Assembly (NCBI RefSeq): GCF_024498195.1
Contig: NZ_CP101824.1
Coordinates: forward strand, 3,224,001 to 3,288,000
Length of the DNA stretch: 64,000 nt
From: Halovivax cerinus
GTDB lineage: Archaea > Halobacteriota > Halobacteria > Halobacteriales > Natrialbaceae
Direction: 5' to 3'
In this document: positions 50,851-60,386 of the stretch, piece by piece
Position numbering within the stretch: the stretch's first letter is position 1
Layout: each line of letters opens with the position of its first letter
Made by a program: the position numbers and the translations under genes
The notes under the pieces: generated by a model
What the model was told of the DNA's origin: nothing
The model's input: only the letters and a program-made list of their open reading frames with translations
The model's database searches: none

Positions 50851-51672
50851 TCACCCGCCGGTCCGGAAGGACAGATCGAGCGATGGGGCGGAGTGCGTGA
50901 GGCTACCCATCGAGACGACGTCGACGCCGGTCGCGGCGTACTCGGCCACCGACTCCAGCGTGATCCCGCCACTGGCCTCTGTCAGTACGTCTTCGTGACC
51001 GGCTTCCGACAGGGTTTCGAGCGCGGACCGCACCGTCTCGGGATCCATATTGTCGAGCAAGACGACGTCCGCGCCGGCCGCCGCGGCCGTCGGTGCGTCG
51101 ACCGGTCGCTCGACTTCGGCTTCGATCTTCGTCGCGAAGGAAACGCGGTCGGCGACGTGCTCGATCGCTCCCTCCAGGCCCAGCTCGGCGACGTGGTTGT
51201 CCTTCACCATGACCATGTGCGAGAGGTCGAGCCGGTGAGTGTCGCCGCCGCCAGCCACGACCGCGCGTTTCTCGAGCCCACGGAGGCCAGGCGTCGTCTT
51301 GCGTGTCGCGGCGATCCGGACGTCGGCGGCCGCCTCGCTCGCTCGGTCGACCGCCTCGCGTGTTCGCGTCGCGACGCCCGAGGCGTGCCCGACGAGGTTT
51401 ACAGCGACGCGTTCTCCGCGAAGTACGGCCCGTGTAGACCCGGACACCGCGAGAAGTTCGTCGCCCGGGTCGACGGACGTCCCGGATTCGAGTCGATCCG
51501 TAACACTCGCACCCAGATACTCGAAGACGCGAGCGGCGGGGTCGATGCCGGCTGCGACGCCGGCCTCCGTGGCGAGGAGGCGACCGGTGGTCTCACCCGG
51601 AACCTGATTGGTCACGTCGTGGTGACCGAGATCCTCGCGAAGCCAGCGCTCGATCTGCGAATCAGTGATCAT
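50851..51672 (-). CDS. nadC: Nicotinate-nucleotide pyrophosphorylase (quinolinate phosphoribosyltransferase)
   Basis: A 273-residue enzyme converting quinolinate and PRPP to nicotinate mononucleotide in NAD synthesis. Signatures: EDLGHHDVT near the start, RKTTPGLRGLEKRAVVAGGGDTHRLDL near 125-150, KIEAEVE, and LLDNMDPE near 205. ATG 51672 is used. In haloarchaea nadC usually follows nadB; here a gene on the other strand intervenes. Confidence 0.93.
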   Translation of the reverse strand: MITDSQIERWLREDLGHHDVTNQVPGETTGRLLATEAGVAAGIDPAARVFEYLGASVTDRLESGTSVDPGDELLAVSGSTRAVLRGERVAVNLVGHASGVATRTREAVDRASEAAADVRIAATRKTTPGLRGLEKRAVVAGGGDTHRLDLSHMVMVKDNHVAELGLEGAIEHVADRVSFATKIEAEVERPVDAPTAAAAGADVVLLDNMDPETVRSALETLSEAGHEDVLTEASGGITLESVAEYAATGVDVVSMGSLTHSAPSLDLSFRTGG

Positions 51673-51806
51673 GTGATCGGTATCCGATCCGTTCGCCGGC
51701 GGCCGCTTATCGCCACCGATTTCGGCGGGAGTACCGTCACCAGTCGGTCCGTGACTGGGTCCAGAGCGGCAGTGGTTTGTATCCCCGACCGCCAACGCTC
51801 CGATGA

Positions 51807-53108
51807 ATGGCCGATTGGGACGGATCACGACGCGAGTTCCTCACGGCCGGAGCCGTCGCACTCGGCGTGAGCACCGCCGGGTGTTCGTTCGGGAGTAGCT
51901 CCGATCCGCAGTCTGGTCCATTGCGCTTCGACGGCGTCGACGAGGCCTTTAGAGAACGGACGAAAGCTGTCTACGACCAGCTCTCGGAGATGGTCGGCGC
52001 GTCGATCTCGGACCAGACGACGATTCGGCTCATCGACGCGGACGAGATGCGCGAACGGGCCGGGACGTTTCAGGTGGTCGGCGGGTCGACGACACAGAAG
52101 CTCGCCTATCGTGCGCTCGGTCTGCTCCGGCAACTCGACGCCGAGCGACCGCTCGAATTCGCCGGCGCGTACTACCCGGGATCGACGACGATCCGCCTCG
52201 TCGGCGCCGACGAGGGCGACATCGACGATCAGCTCCTCGCCCACGAACTCTTCCACGCGATTCAGTTCCAGACGGCCGGCGTAACCGACTGGGACCGCAG
52301 CTGGTCGATCGGATTCGACCGGTACGCCGCCCAACAAGCGCTCGTCGAAGGGGCAGCCATGTTCGCAGAGGACGAGTACGTCGATGGCTGTGGGGGCGAC
52401 TTCGCGGGCTGTCACCTCCCGGGTCCGACGCGCGTCGACCCGGACACCCTCGATCCCGCCCTCCTGCTCACGTACGGCTCGTACTTCAACGGACACGACT
52501 TCGTCGCCGCGCTCGCAGAGCGTGGTGGGTGGGACGCCATCTGGGACTGTCACGACGACCCGCCGTCGTACTCCGGACAGGTTCTCAGGCCCGAGTGGTA
52601 TCCGGACCGAGAGCCGGAGTCGGTCGCGCCGCCGACCGAGCCCGAGGGTCGCTGGACCCGCCTCGATACCGAACGGCTCGGGATGCAAGCACTTTTCACC
52701 ACCCTCTGGCACGAGGGCGTCCTGCCCGGCGATGCCGTGTACACACGGGACGCTGACGCGACGGACGAAGTGTACACCTCGCTCGTCCGATTCCGCTCCC
52801 CCGTAACCGACGCCTTGCGCGGTGACGCGTTCACCGGGTTCGAGTCGGACGCACCCGACGATGGACGGGAAGACGGACCGTACGCGTGGCTGTGGCGGAT
52901 CAGGTTCACCGATACTGCAGCCGCGGAGACGGCGTACGAACGGTTCCGCCACTGGGCCGAGACGCGCGGTGCGGGGACGGATCTCGACGACGTTTGGCAC
53001 CGCGACGGTCGATTCGAGGCGCTCGCGCTAGACGGCGACGACGTCGTCGTGACCGCGGCCCCGACGATGGACGACCTCGTCCAGCTATCACCGGTTCGAG
53101 TAGCCTGA
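51807..53108 (+). CDS. Tat lipoprotein with gluzincin-like HExxH site
   Basis: A 433-residue exported protein. SRREFLTAGAVALGVSTAGC is a twin-arginine signal with lipobox Cys26. The zinc-binding HELFH is at 146-150 and a downstream Glu181 (LVEGAAMF) fits the third ligand of gluzincin peptidases. Trp- and Asp-rich C-terminal half. It resembles haloarchaeal Hvo_1808-like surface proteins in layout, though I cannot confirm this. It may be a surface-attached protease. It is inserted, in opposite orientation, between nadB and nadC. Confidence 0.68.
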   Translation: MADWDGSRREFLTAGAVALGVSTAGCSFGSSSDPQSGPLRFDGVDEAFRERTKAVYDQLSEMVGASISDQTTIRLIDADEMRERAGTFQVVGGSTTQKLAYRALGLLRQLDAERPLEFAGAYYPGSTTIRLVGADEGDIDDQLLAHELFHAIQFQTAGVTDWDRSWSIGFDRYAAQQALVEGAAMFAEDEYVDGCGGDFAGCHLPGPTRVDPDTLDPALLLTYGSYFNGHDFVAALAERGGWDAIWDCHDDPPSYSGQVLRPEWYPDREPESVAPPTEPEGRWTRLDTERLGMQALFTTLWHEGVLPGDAVYTRDADATDEVYTSLVRFRSPVTDALRGDAFTGFESDAPDDGREDGPYAWLWRIRFTDTAAAETAYERFRHWAETRGAGTDLDDVWHRDGRFEALALDGDDVVVTAAPTMDDLVQLSPVRVA

Positions 53109-53144
53109 CCGCGTCACGGCGCTCCCCTCGGCAGGACGAACCGG

Positions 53145-54707
53145 TTACTGACCCGAGGGCGCGTTGGCGACCGCATCGTCGATCACGTAGTGACAGCCGA
53201 CCGATTCGGGGTTCTCGCGGGCCGCTCGGGCGATTAGAAGCGCCGTTACGCAGGCGTTTCGCAGTTCGTAGAGGTCCCGACTCGTCCGCGTCCGGGTGTA
53301 GGCGTCGACTTCGCCTTTGAGTCGGCGGAGTACGGCGCCCGCCCGGCCCAGTTCGTCCAGATCGCGTTCGAGACCGAGGTACTCGTCCATCGTCCGTCGC
53401 AGCCGGGTGAACTTCTCGGCCGCGAATCGCGGTGGGAGCGCGGGATCGGTATCACGGAGTTCGGGTGGTTCGACCGGCGAGTGGTCGAGCGACTCGGTCG
53501 CGTTCGCGGCGTCTTCGCCCGCGCGAAGCCCCCAGACGAGGCCCTCCAGGAGGCTCGTGGAGGCGAGGCGGTTCGCCCCGTGGACCCCGGTCCGGGCGCA
53601 CTCGCCGACGGCGTAGAGACCGTCAAGCGACGCCCGGCCCCACCGATCGACGTCGATTCCGCCGCAGAGGAAGTGTTCGCACGGCGCGACGGGGATCCGA
53701 TCGCGGTCGAGACCCCGGTCCGCACACGTTGCGGCGAGGTCCGGGAACGACTCGTCGAACGGTTCGTCGAGGGGGCTCACGTCCAGGACGACCTCGCCCG
53801 TTCGCTCCCGTTCGGTCGCTACCGCCCGCGCGACGACGTCACGCGGCGCGAGTTCGGCGTCGGGGTGGACGTCGGGCATAAATCGCTCGCCGTCGGCGTT
53901 CAACAGGTGTGCACCGTCGCCCCGTACCGCCTCGGAGAGCAGGAAGGGGTCGTCGCCGGCGAACGCCGTCGGGTGAAACTGGACGTACTCCATATCGGCG
54001 ACCTCAGCACCGGCCAGTGCAGCCATCGCGATGCCGTCACCCGTCGACCCCTCGGGGTTCGTCGATCGAGTGTAAAGCGAGCCGATCCCGCCAGTCGCCA
54101 GGATCGTTCGATTCGCGTAGACGGGCAGACCCGATTGCGTCTCGTCCGTGAGAACACCGTGGACGGCCCCTTCGTGAGTCAACAGTTCGAGCGCCGCAGT
54201 GTCCTCGCGGACGTCGATCCGGTCGTGGGCGTCGACGTGGGAGAGAAACGGTCGGAGGATGTGCGTGCCGGTCGAGGCGTCGACGTGGAGGATGCGATCG
54301 GTGGAGTGGGCAGCTTCCCGTGCGTAGTCGAAGTCGTCTCCGTCGGCATCTGGGCCAGTGCGATCGAATCCGATTTCGAGCGTCTCGATGAGGACGTCGC
54401 GGACCGCCGCGTCGGCATCGTCTACGAGGACGTTGACGGCGTCCTCGTCGGCCGTGTTCGAACTCGCCTCGACTATGTCGCGTTTGAACGAGTCGGGGTC
54501 GCCACCAGTCGTGGAGATGCCGCCCTGCGCCCAGTCGGTACTCGCTTCGTCCGGTCTGCTCGCCTTGGTGAGGAGACAGACGTCGCTTCCCTCGCGGGCG
54601 GCGCCGAGCGCGGCCGCACAGCCTGCGATACCCGACCCGACCACCAGGACGTCGGTCGACGCCGACGGACTGTCGTCGTCCCGTTCGGCGTCCGTGTCGT
54701 TCGTCAT
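53145..54707 (-). CDS. nadB: L-aspartate oxidase
   Basis: A 520-residue FAD enzyme oxidising L-aspartate to iminoaspartate, first step of de novo NAD synthesis. The FAD motif VLVVGSGIAGCAAALGAA is at about 20-37; DWAQGGIS, HIL/RILHVD, EYVQFHPTAF, GVHGANRLASTSLLEGLVWG follow in the family order, with the C-terminal helical domain. Two bases separate it from nadA, so the two are translated from one message. Confidence 0.94.
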   Translation of the reverse strand: MTNDTDAERDDDSPSASTDVLVVGSGIAGCAAALGAAREGSDVCLLTKASRPDEASTDWAQGGISTTGGDPDSFKRDIVEASSNTADEDAVNVLVDDADAAVRDVLIETLEIGFDRTGPDADGDDFDYAREAAHSTDRILHVDASTGTHILRPFLSHVDAHDRIDVREDTAALELLTHEGAVHGVLTDETQSGLPVYANRTILATGGIGSLYTRSTNPEGSTGDGIAMAALAGAEVADMEYVQFHPTAFAGDDPFLLSEAVRGDGAHLLNADGERFMPDVHPDAELAPRDVVARAVATERERTGEVVLDVSPLDEPFDESFPDLAATCADRGLDRDRIPVAPCEHFLCGGIDVDRWGRASLDGLYAVGECARTGVHGANRLASTSLLEGLVWGLRAGEDAANATESLDHSPVEPPELRDTDPALPPRFAAEKFTRLRRTMDEYLGLERDLDELGRAGAVLRRLKGEVDAYTRTRTSRDLYELRNACVTALLIARAARENPESVGCHYVIDDAVANAPSGQ

Positions 54708-54709
54708 CG

Positions 54710-55843
54710 TCAGACCTCCAGCATCCGCTCTAGGGCGACGCCGGCGAGTTCCTTCTCCTCGGGGGCGACCTCGATCACGTTACGCTCGCGGCCGGCGACG
54801 AGTTCCTCCAGGACCCAGGTGAGGTAGTTGGGATCGATCTGGCGCATCGCGTTGCAGTCCATGCAGGCGTCGCCACAGAGCGGGAGGACCTCGACCTCGG
54901 GGTGCCAGCGCGAGAGGTGTTCCGTCAGGTGGATCTCGGTGCCGATCGCCCACGTCTCGCCCGGCTCCGCGTTCTCGACCGTCTCGCAGATGGTACTGGT
55001 CGACCCGACCACGTCAGCGGCTTCGACGACCTCGCGGCGGCACTCGGGGTGGACGACGACCTGCGCTCCGGGGTGCTCGGCGCGAACCCGTTCGACGTGG
55101 TCGGCCGTAAAGCGCTCGTGGACCTGGCAGTAGCCGTCCCAGCAGATGATGTCGGCCTCGGCGACCTCGACCGGTTCTTTCCCCGCCGGATCCCAGGGAT
55201 CCCACGTGACCACGTCGTCTTCCATCCCCAGGCGGTGAGCCGTGTTCACGCCGAGGTGTTTGTCTGGCAGGAAGAGGACTTTGTCGCCGCGGTCGAACGC
55301 CCACTCGAACGCGCGGTGGGCGTTCGATGAGGTACAGACGAGCCCGCCTTGATTCGCACAGAACGCCTTCAGGTCGGCGTAGGAGTTCATGTACGTGATC
55401 GGGACGATCTCCGCGTCGGGCGCCGCGGCCGTGATCTCCGCCCACGCGGCGTCGACCTGTAGGGCTTCGGCCATCCCGGCCATCGGGCACGAGGCCTCCA
55501 TGCTCGGCAGGATCACCGTCTGGTCGTCGTCGGTGATGATATCCGCGGACTCGGCCATGAACGTCACGCCGCCGAAGATCACGTACTCGGCGTCGGCCTC
55601 GGCCGCCCGCTTCGACAGTTCGTACGAGTCGCCGACGAAGTCGGCGTGCTCGACGATCTCGCGGCGCTGGTAGTTGTGCCCCAGAACGACCACGTCGTCG
55701 CCGAGTTCCTCCAGGGCCGCCTCGATACGAGGCGTTCGTTCGGCCTCCGAGAGCGTTCGGTACGCCGTCGGGAGTTGTTCTAAGTTGTCGTACTTGAACA
55801 GGCTCAGGTCCGTCTCGATGTCCGCAGTTTCCATCGTAACCAT
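54710..55843 (-). CDS. nadA: Quinolinate synthase A
   Basis: A 377-residue [4Fe-4S] enzyme that condenses iminoaspartate with dihydroxyacetone phosphate to quinolinate. Conserved elements: VVVLGHNYQRREI, DFVGDSYELSK, FMAESADI, EASCPMA, GGLVCTSSNA, HPECRREVVE and GDACMDCNAM, with the cluster Cys present. ATG 55834 (METADIE) is an equally plausible start. Upstream, GATAAAATC at 55889-55897 may be the TATA box. Confidence 0.94.
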   Translation of the reverse strand: MVTMETADIETDLSLFKYDNLEQLPTAYRTLSEAERTPRIEAALEELGDDVVVLGHNYQRREIVEHADFVGDSYELSKRAAEADAEYVIFGGVTFMAESADIITDDDQTVILPSMEASCPMAGMAEALQVDAAWAEITAAAPDAEIVPITYMNSYADLKAFCANQGGLVCTSSNAHRAFEWAFDRGDKVLFLPDKHLGVNTAHRLGMEDDVVTWDPWDPAGKEPVEVAEADIICWDGYCQVHERFTADHVERVRAEHPGAQVVVHPECRREVVEAADVVGSTSTICETVENAEPGETWAIGTEIHLTEHLSRWHPEVEVLPLCGDACMDCNAMRQIDPNYLTWVLEELVAGRERNVIEVAPEEKELAGVALERMLEV

Positions 55844-56242
55844 GGCGATACCTGGTAGTACTGACCCCTCGAATCGCTACCACGAAAAGATTTTATCTTC
55901 AATCGGCGGTTTCGACTGATGTTGTCCCGACAGACCGCCCGGGGTGGCGAACATATTCGCCCAGGTCGACGCCATCGCGTCGACCGCCGACCCCCTCGGG
56001 CTATCCGTCATGCGACGAGCGGGAACCGACGCCCTCTCCAGGGAACCCAGAAACCATCGGCCGTCGATAGTCGACGAAACCGACTTGGAACGGGCGAATC
56101 GCAGATCGATCGTGCGGGCGCCCCGCCGACTGGCCGGGAATTCAGCGAACGTCGAATCGAACGTGGGAAATATTCGTCTCTTCGGGTCTTCACCGGATAT
56201 GGAGCCACTCATTTTATCAATACGGACCGATATTCTTAGTCC
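55844..56242. other. 399-base divergent intergenic region between nadA and nikR
   Basis: It holds the probable nadA promoter (GATAAAATC, 55889-55897, minus strand) and the nikR promoter. No convincing gene in between. Confidence 0.5.
56211..56218 (+). promoter_or_regulatory. TATA box of nikR
   Basis: ATTTTATC lies 25-32 bases before the ATG at 56243, consistent with a leaderless nikR message. Confidence 0.48.
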
Positions 56243-56674
56243 ATGGCAGTCGTCAGTGTCTCGATGCCGGACGAACTTCTCGAGCGACTCGACCAGTTCG
56301 CCGAGGAGCACGGCTACACGGGGCGGAGTGAAGTGGTGAGAGAGGCCTCACGAACCCTCCTCGGAGAGTTCGAGGAAAAGCAACTGGAAGATCGGACGCT
56401 CATGGGCGTCGTCACGGTACTATTCGACTACGAAACGACGACGGTCGAAGAGCGGATGATCTCGCTGCGTCACGAGTACGAACGCCTCGTCGCGTCGAAC
56501 TTCCACAGCCACGTCGGCGATCACTTCTGCATGGAGCTGTTCGTCCTTGAAGGCGATCTCGAAGATATCTCGACGTTCGTGGGCAAGATCCGCGCGACGA
56601 GTGACATTCTGACGGTCGATTACTCCGTCCTCCCGGTCGACGACGTCGACCCCCTTCGAACCGGCGGACACTAG
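56243..56674 (+). CDS. nikR: NikR-family nickel-responsive regulator
   Basis: A 143-residue transcription factor with an N-terminal ribbon-helix-helix ([33 protein letters not shown]) and a C-terminal ACT-like metal domain. The nickel ligands match the E. coli set in number and spacing: His77, His88, His90 and Cys96. It should repress nickel uptake genes when nickel is high. No intact nickel transporter gene is adjacent. Confidence 0.9.
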   Translation: MAVVSVSMPDELLERLDQFAEEHGYTGRSEVVREASRTLLGEFEEKQLEDRTLMGVVTVLFDYETTTVEERMISLRHEYERLVASNFHSHVGDHFCMELFVLEGDLEDISTFVGKIRATSDILTVDYSVLPVDDVDPLRTGGH

Positions 56675-57011
56675 CCGACGGACCGACGGTCGGTATCCGG
56701 TGACGGCTCGAAGCGGCCGGGCAGGCGACGCCTGGAGTGTCCGGCTCAACTGCTGTACGTCGATCGGGTAGGACCGAGACCGCGGCCAGAGCGACCGGTC
56801 CCGTCACCGTTCTCGGGGGGCTGGGTACGAGGGCGAACGACGCACTCTCAGCGACGCTGTACACGTCGGGATCGACCGGTTTGAGTCCGAACCGACATCT
56901 GGACGACCGGAGCGTTCCATCGGCGACACGGGGCAATCGAGGCGACCGTATCCTCGGCTACCGGACGATACCGAGCAGAAAGACTCATTTTGGCCTCGTG
57001 ATTGGGTAGGG
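56675..57011. other. 337-base intergenic region
   Basis: No gene seen. Frames present lack plausible composition. The last 40 bases (GACTCATTTTGG) could hold the promoter of the J-domain gene. Confidence 0.45.
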
Positions 57012-57752
57012 ATGAGAATGGAGCGCCCCAGCGAAATCCTCGGCGTGTCGCCGGATGCATCCATCGCGACGATACGCGACCGCTACCGGGAGCTCCTCAC
57101 CGATCACCACCCCGATCAGGGCGGCCGTCGGGAACGATTCCTCGAGATCAAACGCGCCTACGAGGAACTCACCGGTGAACGGCCGCCCGCCGGGACGACG
57201 TCCAGAGCGCTGTCCGCCGAGCCGATTCGGCCGGACGCCCCCACGTTCGACGCCGAGGCGGTCGAACGGGTGACTGTCACGCCCTCCGTCACCGGGGAGC
57301 TGCTGACGCTCTCGCTCGTCGGATTCGCCGATTCGATCGACGTGGGGCGACTCGCCGCGACACCGGGGATCGGTTCGACCCTCGACCGGCCGGTCGCGTG
57401 TTTCGAGGTTTTCAATACCGGGTCACAGGCCTGCCAGTGGCGTGGCCCGTCGGAGACGCGCTTCATCGGAACTGACGGATTCATGTACGAGGCCGCGTCG
57501 CTGCTCGCGCCGGGACGGTCGTCACTCCCCGACGACTGGTGGCCCGGTCCAACGACACTCGAACCCGGAACCGGGCTGCGCGCCGTCGTCGTCGCCGACG
57601 AGTTGCAGAACGACGCCACTGTCGACCGCATCGTGTACACACAACGGGGCGCTACGGCTGGCGGGTCGACCACCGAACGGTACCTCTTCGAACTCGATCG
57701 CGAGGCGCGAACCCGTCTCGATCCGCTCCCGTTCGACGTCGAGTCCGAGTAG
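57012..57752 (+). CDS. J-domain protein with unrecognised C-terminal domain
   Basis: A 246-residue protein. Residues about 5-55 form a J-domain (SEILGVSPDASIATIRDRYRELLTDHHPDQGG) with the HPD triad at 33-35, which stimulates Hsp70 ATPase. The rest lacks the Gly/Phe and zinc-finger regions of DnaJ; residues about 80-240 are a beta-rich domain I do not recognise. ATG 57012 or 57018 could be the start. It may target DnaK to a specific client. Confidence 0.8.
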   Translation: MRMERPSEILGVSPDASIATIRDRYRELLTDHHPDQGGRRERFLEIKRAYEELTGERPPAGTTSRALSAEPIRPDAPTFDAEAVERVTVTPSVTGELLTLSLVGFADSIDVGRLAATPGIGSTLDRPVACFEVFNTGSQACQWRGPSETRFIGTDGFMYEAASLLAPGRSSLPDDWWPGPTTLEPGTGLRAVVVADELQNDATVDRIVYTQRGATAGGSTTERYLFELDREARTRLDPLPFDVESE

Positions 57753-57803
57753 CGCCGAACAGGAAGACAAGAGGGAAAGCGATCGACTCGAAAGGACCAC
57801 GTA

Positions 57804-58382
57804 ATGGTTACTGTCCGACTTCGCGAGCGGATCCGCACCCGGACGGCGGCGAGCACGGCGCTCCTGACCGTGATCGGCTACGGACTGGTGCTCGGAACCT
57901 TCCTCCTCGACGCGCCGATCTACCCGGATCTCACCCAGGACCAGACCAACGTCCTCACGCACGCCATCGCCGTCATCAACGCGACGACGACGGTCCTGCT
58001 TATCGCTGGCTGGTACTGGATCCGGAACGGGCGTGTGAACGCCCATCGACGCGCGATGTCCGGCGCCTTCGGGACGATTTTGCTGTTCCTCGTCGTCTAC
58101 CTCCTCAAGGTAGGTGGCGGCGGGACGAAGTACTTCGAGGGACCCGACCCCGCGTACTACGCGTACATCCTCATGCTGGCAGTTCACATCGTGCTGTCGA
58201 TGGTCGCCGTGCCGGTGGTCCTCTACGCACTCTTACTCGGGTTGACCCGGACACCCGCGGAACTGCGCGATAGCATCCACGCTCGCGTGGGCCGAGTCGC
58301 CGCCGGATCGTGGATCCTGAGTCTCGTCCTCGGAATCGTGACGTACCTCATGCTGAATCACATCTGGGACTACTCTTTCTGA
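57804..58382 (+). CDS. DUF420 family membrane protein
   Basis: A 192-residue protein with about five transmembrane segments and several membrane His residues (LTHAIAVINA, NAHRRAM, AVHIVLSM, NHIWDYSF), typical of DUF420 proteins associated with cytochrome oxidase/heme genes (CtaM/YozB-like). Consistent with the heme o synthase gene a few kilobases away. Exact role is not known. Confidence 0.82.
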   Translation: MVTVRLRERIRTRTAASTALLTVIGYGLVLGTFLLDAPIYPDLTQDQTNVLTHAIAVINATTTVLLIAGWYWIRNGRVNAHRRAMSGAFGTILLFLVVYLLKVGGGGTKYFEGPDPAYYAYILMLAVHIVLSMVAVPVVLYALLLGLTRTPAELRDSIHARVGRVAAGSWILSLVLGIVTYLMLNHIWDYSF

Positions 58383-58430
58383 ACGAACGGGCCCTCCCGA
58401 TCCCACCGAATTCTTCGACGCGCGGTCGGT

Positions 58431-59228
58431 TCACGATTCCGTCTGTGGAATCGACCGGGCGCCGATCCAGAACAGGACGAGCGACGCACCCGTGAGGACG
58501 ACCAGGTTCCCGATCACCGGGTCGAGGCCGAGGACGGGACCGTAGTCGGCGGCCGGATACGTCGCCGCCCGGACCCCGCGCGCGAAGTACGAGAGGGGCG
58601 AGAGATCGACCAGCGGGAGGAACCACGCGGGCAACTGCGACGGGTTCACGAACGTCGCGGAGAGAAAGAGCACCGGCAACCCGATCGCATTGCTCGCCGC
58701 CACGGCGCCATCCTGCGATTCGGTATAGCTTCCGAGGGCTGCACCGAGTCCACAGAAGCCGACGACACCGACGAGGACGTACACGGGTAACAGCGCCGAG
58801 AACGCGACGGTCGCACCGGTGAGGGCGACGACCAGCACGAGGATCAGTGCGGCCGCGATCGTGATGATGACCGCGTTGACGATCGTTTGCGCCAGGAGCC
58901 ACTCGGTGCGCCCGAGCGGTGTCGTCGCGAGCTTCTCGAACCGGTTGCCCTCCCGGTGGCGAGCCACCTCGCTGCTCATCCGGGAGAGGGGCGTAAAGAG
59001 CACGACGGTGGCGAGGTACCCGGGGACGTAATAGCCCGCCGGCTCCGCGAACAGTCCGCCGCCGCCCGAGCTGGTCCGGACGAGCGCGCCGAAGATGATC
59101 ACGAGGATCGCCGGGAAGAAGAACGTGAAGAAGACGGCCGTCCGCCGGCGGACGAACGCCCGCCAACCGGCACTCACAGCGCCGCGGATCCGTCGGAGGC
59201 GCGCGGCGGGCGAATCGACAGCCGTCAC
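58431..59228 (-). CDS. ABC-2 type transporter permease
   Basis: A 265-residue, six-helix exporter permease. It carries the ABC-2 signature around LSPLSYFARGVRAATYP near 210-225. The GTG start overlaps the stop of the ATPase gene (GTGA), so the two are co-translated and form one exporter. Substrate unknown; in haloarchaea this pair often sits beside heme/cytochrome oxidase genes. Confidence 0.85.
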   Translation of the reverse strand: MTAVDSPAARLRRIRGAVSAGWRAFVRRRTAVFFTFFFPAILVIIFGALVRTSSGGGGLFAEPAGYYVPGYLATVVLFTPLSRMSSEVARHREGNRFEKLATTPLGRTEWLLAQTIVNAVIITIAAALILVLVVALTGATVAFSALLPVYVLVGVVGFCGLGAALGSYTESQDGAVAASNAIGLPVLFLSATFVNPSQLPAWFLPLVDLSPLSYFARGVRAATYPAADYGPVLGLDPVIGNLVVLTGASLVLFWIGARSIPQTES

Positions 59229-60247
59229 GGGCGACCACCTCCGGCATCGGAGACCGGCGGGTTCGACGTCGCACTCGCCTCACCAGCGACCGAGTCACGC
59301 CCGTCCGGCTCGGAACCGGTCTCCGCGTCCGCGAGCGCGTAGTAGACCGCCTCGAGGCCCGGCTCCGTCCAGCGGAGGCCGGTGTACCCGATTCCTGCCG
59401 CCGACAGGTCGTCCGCTACCGACCCGATGTCGGTCGGGTCGACGTCGTGGACGATCAGATGTGATCGATCCCGCTCGATCCGGTTGGGGAGTGTCTCGCG
59501 CGCTGTGGCGAGGAGGTCATCTGCCGTCGTCGACGGGGCGTCCGTATCGATCCCCGTCTCGGCCTGCTCGACGACGAGTCGGTCCGACCCGGCGTGGCGG
59601 TCGACGAGCGCGGCCGGCGACCCGACGTCGAGAACGGTGCCGTCGGCGAGCAGGCCGACGCGATCGGCCAGACGCTCGGCCTCGGCCATGTCGTGGGTCG
59701 TGAGGAGGACAGTCGTGCCAGCCGCCGCGAGGTCTTCTATCAGACGATGGATCGTTCGCCGGCCGGCGGGATCGATCCCCGTCGTCGGTTCGTCGAGCAC
59801 GAGTACGTCGGGGTCGTTTAACAGCGTACTCCCGACGCACGCGCGACGCTGCTGCCCGCCGGAGAGGTTCTCGTACCACGTCTCCGCCGAGTCTTCGAGT
59901 CCGACCTCGGCCAGGACGGTGTCGGGATCGCGCGACTCCGGATACAGCGACGCGTAGTAGGCGAGGAGTTCGCGTGCGCTCAAGCGGTCGGGCGGCGAGA
60001 ACGACTGGGGGAGGACACCGAGGCGGCTGGCGTCGACGTCGGCAGGTGACGCCCCGAGTACGGAGACCGAACCCGAGTCCGGGGAGACGGTCCCGGTGAG
60101 CGCCCGAACGAGTGTCGTCTTGCCGGCACCGTTCGGCCCGATGAGGGCGAACACCTCGCCGGCGTCGATCGAGAGTGACGCGCCGTCCAGGGCGATCGTC
60201 TCGCCGTAATGCTTCGCCACGTCCTCGGCCACGACGACCGGATTCAT
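59225..60247 (-). CDS. ABC transporter ATP-binding protein (ABC-2 partner)
   Basis: A 340-residue ATPase. Walker A GPNGAGKTT at 37-45, signature LSGGQQRR near 130, Walker B VLVLDEPTTGID near 150, and the switch His (LLTTHDMAEAERL). After the ATPase core (about 220) comes an extension of about 120 residues of the type found in CcmA/NatA-like exporters. ATG 60247 begins the conserved fold. Confidence 0.9.
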   Translation of the reverse strand: MNPVVVAEDVAKHYGETIALDGASLSIDAGEVFALIGPNGAGKTTLVRALTGTVSPDSGSVSVLGASPADVDASRLGVLPQSFSPPDRLSARELLAYYASLYPESRDPDTVLAEVGLEDSAETWYENLSGGQQRRACVGSTLLNDPDVLVLDEPTTGIDPAGRRTIHRLIEDLAAAGTTVLLTTHDMAEAERLADRVGLLADGTVLDVGSPAALVDRHAGSDRLVVEQAETGIDTDAPSTTADDLLATARETLPNRIERDRSHLIVHDVDPTDIGSVADDLSAAGIGYTGLRWTEPGLEAVYYALADAETGSEPDGRDSVAGEASATSNPPVSDAGGGRP

Positions 60248-60386
60248 GCGCCGGGGTAGGCAACCGACCGGGGTAAGGTGTTCGATTCCGGTCCCGTAAC
60301 CCACCGCGGGCTGACTCCACGGGTCCAGACCGAGTCCGATGGCAGGCCCAACCGATATGCGTCGACCCGTGGTCCACCCTGCCACC

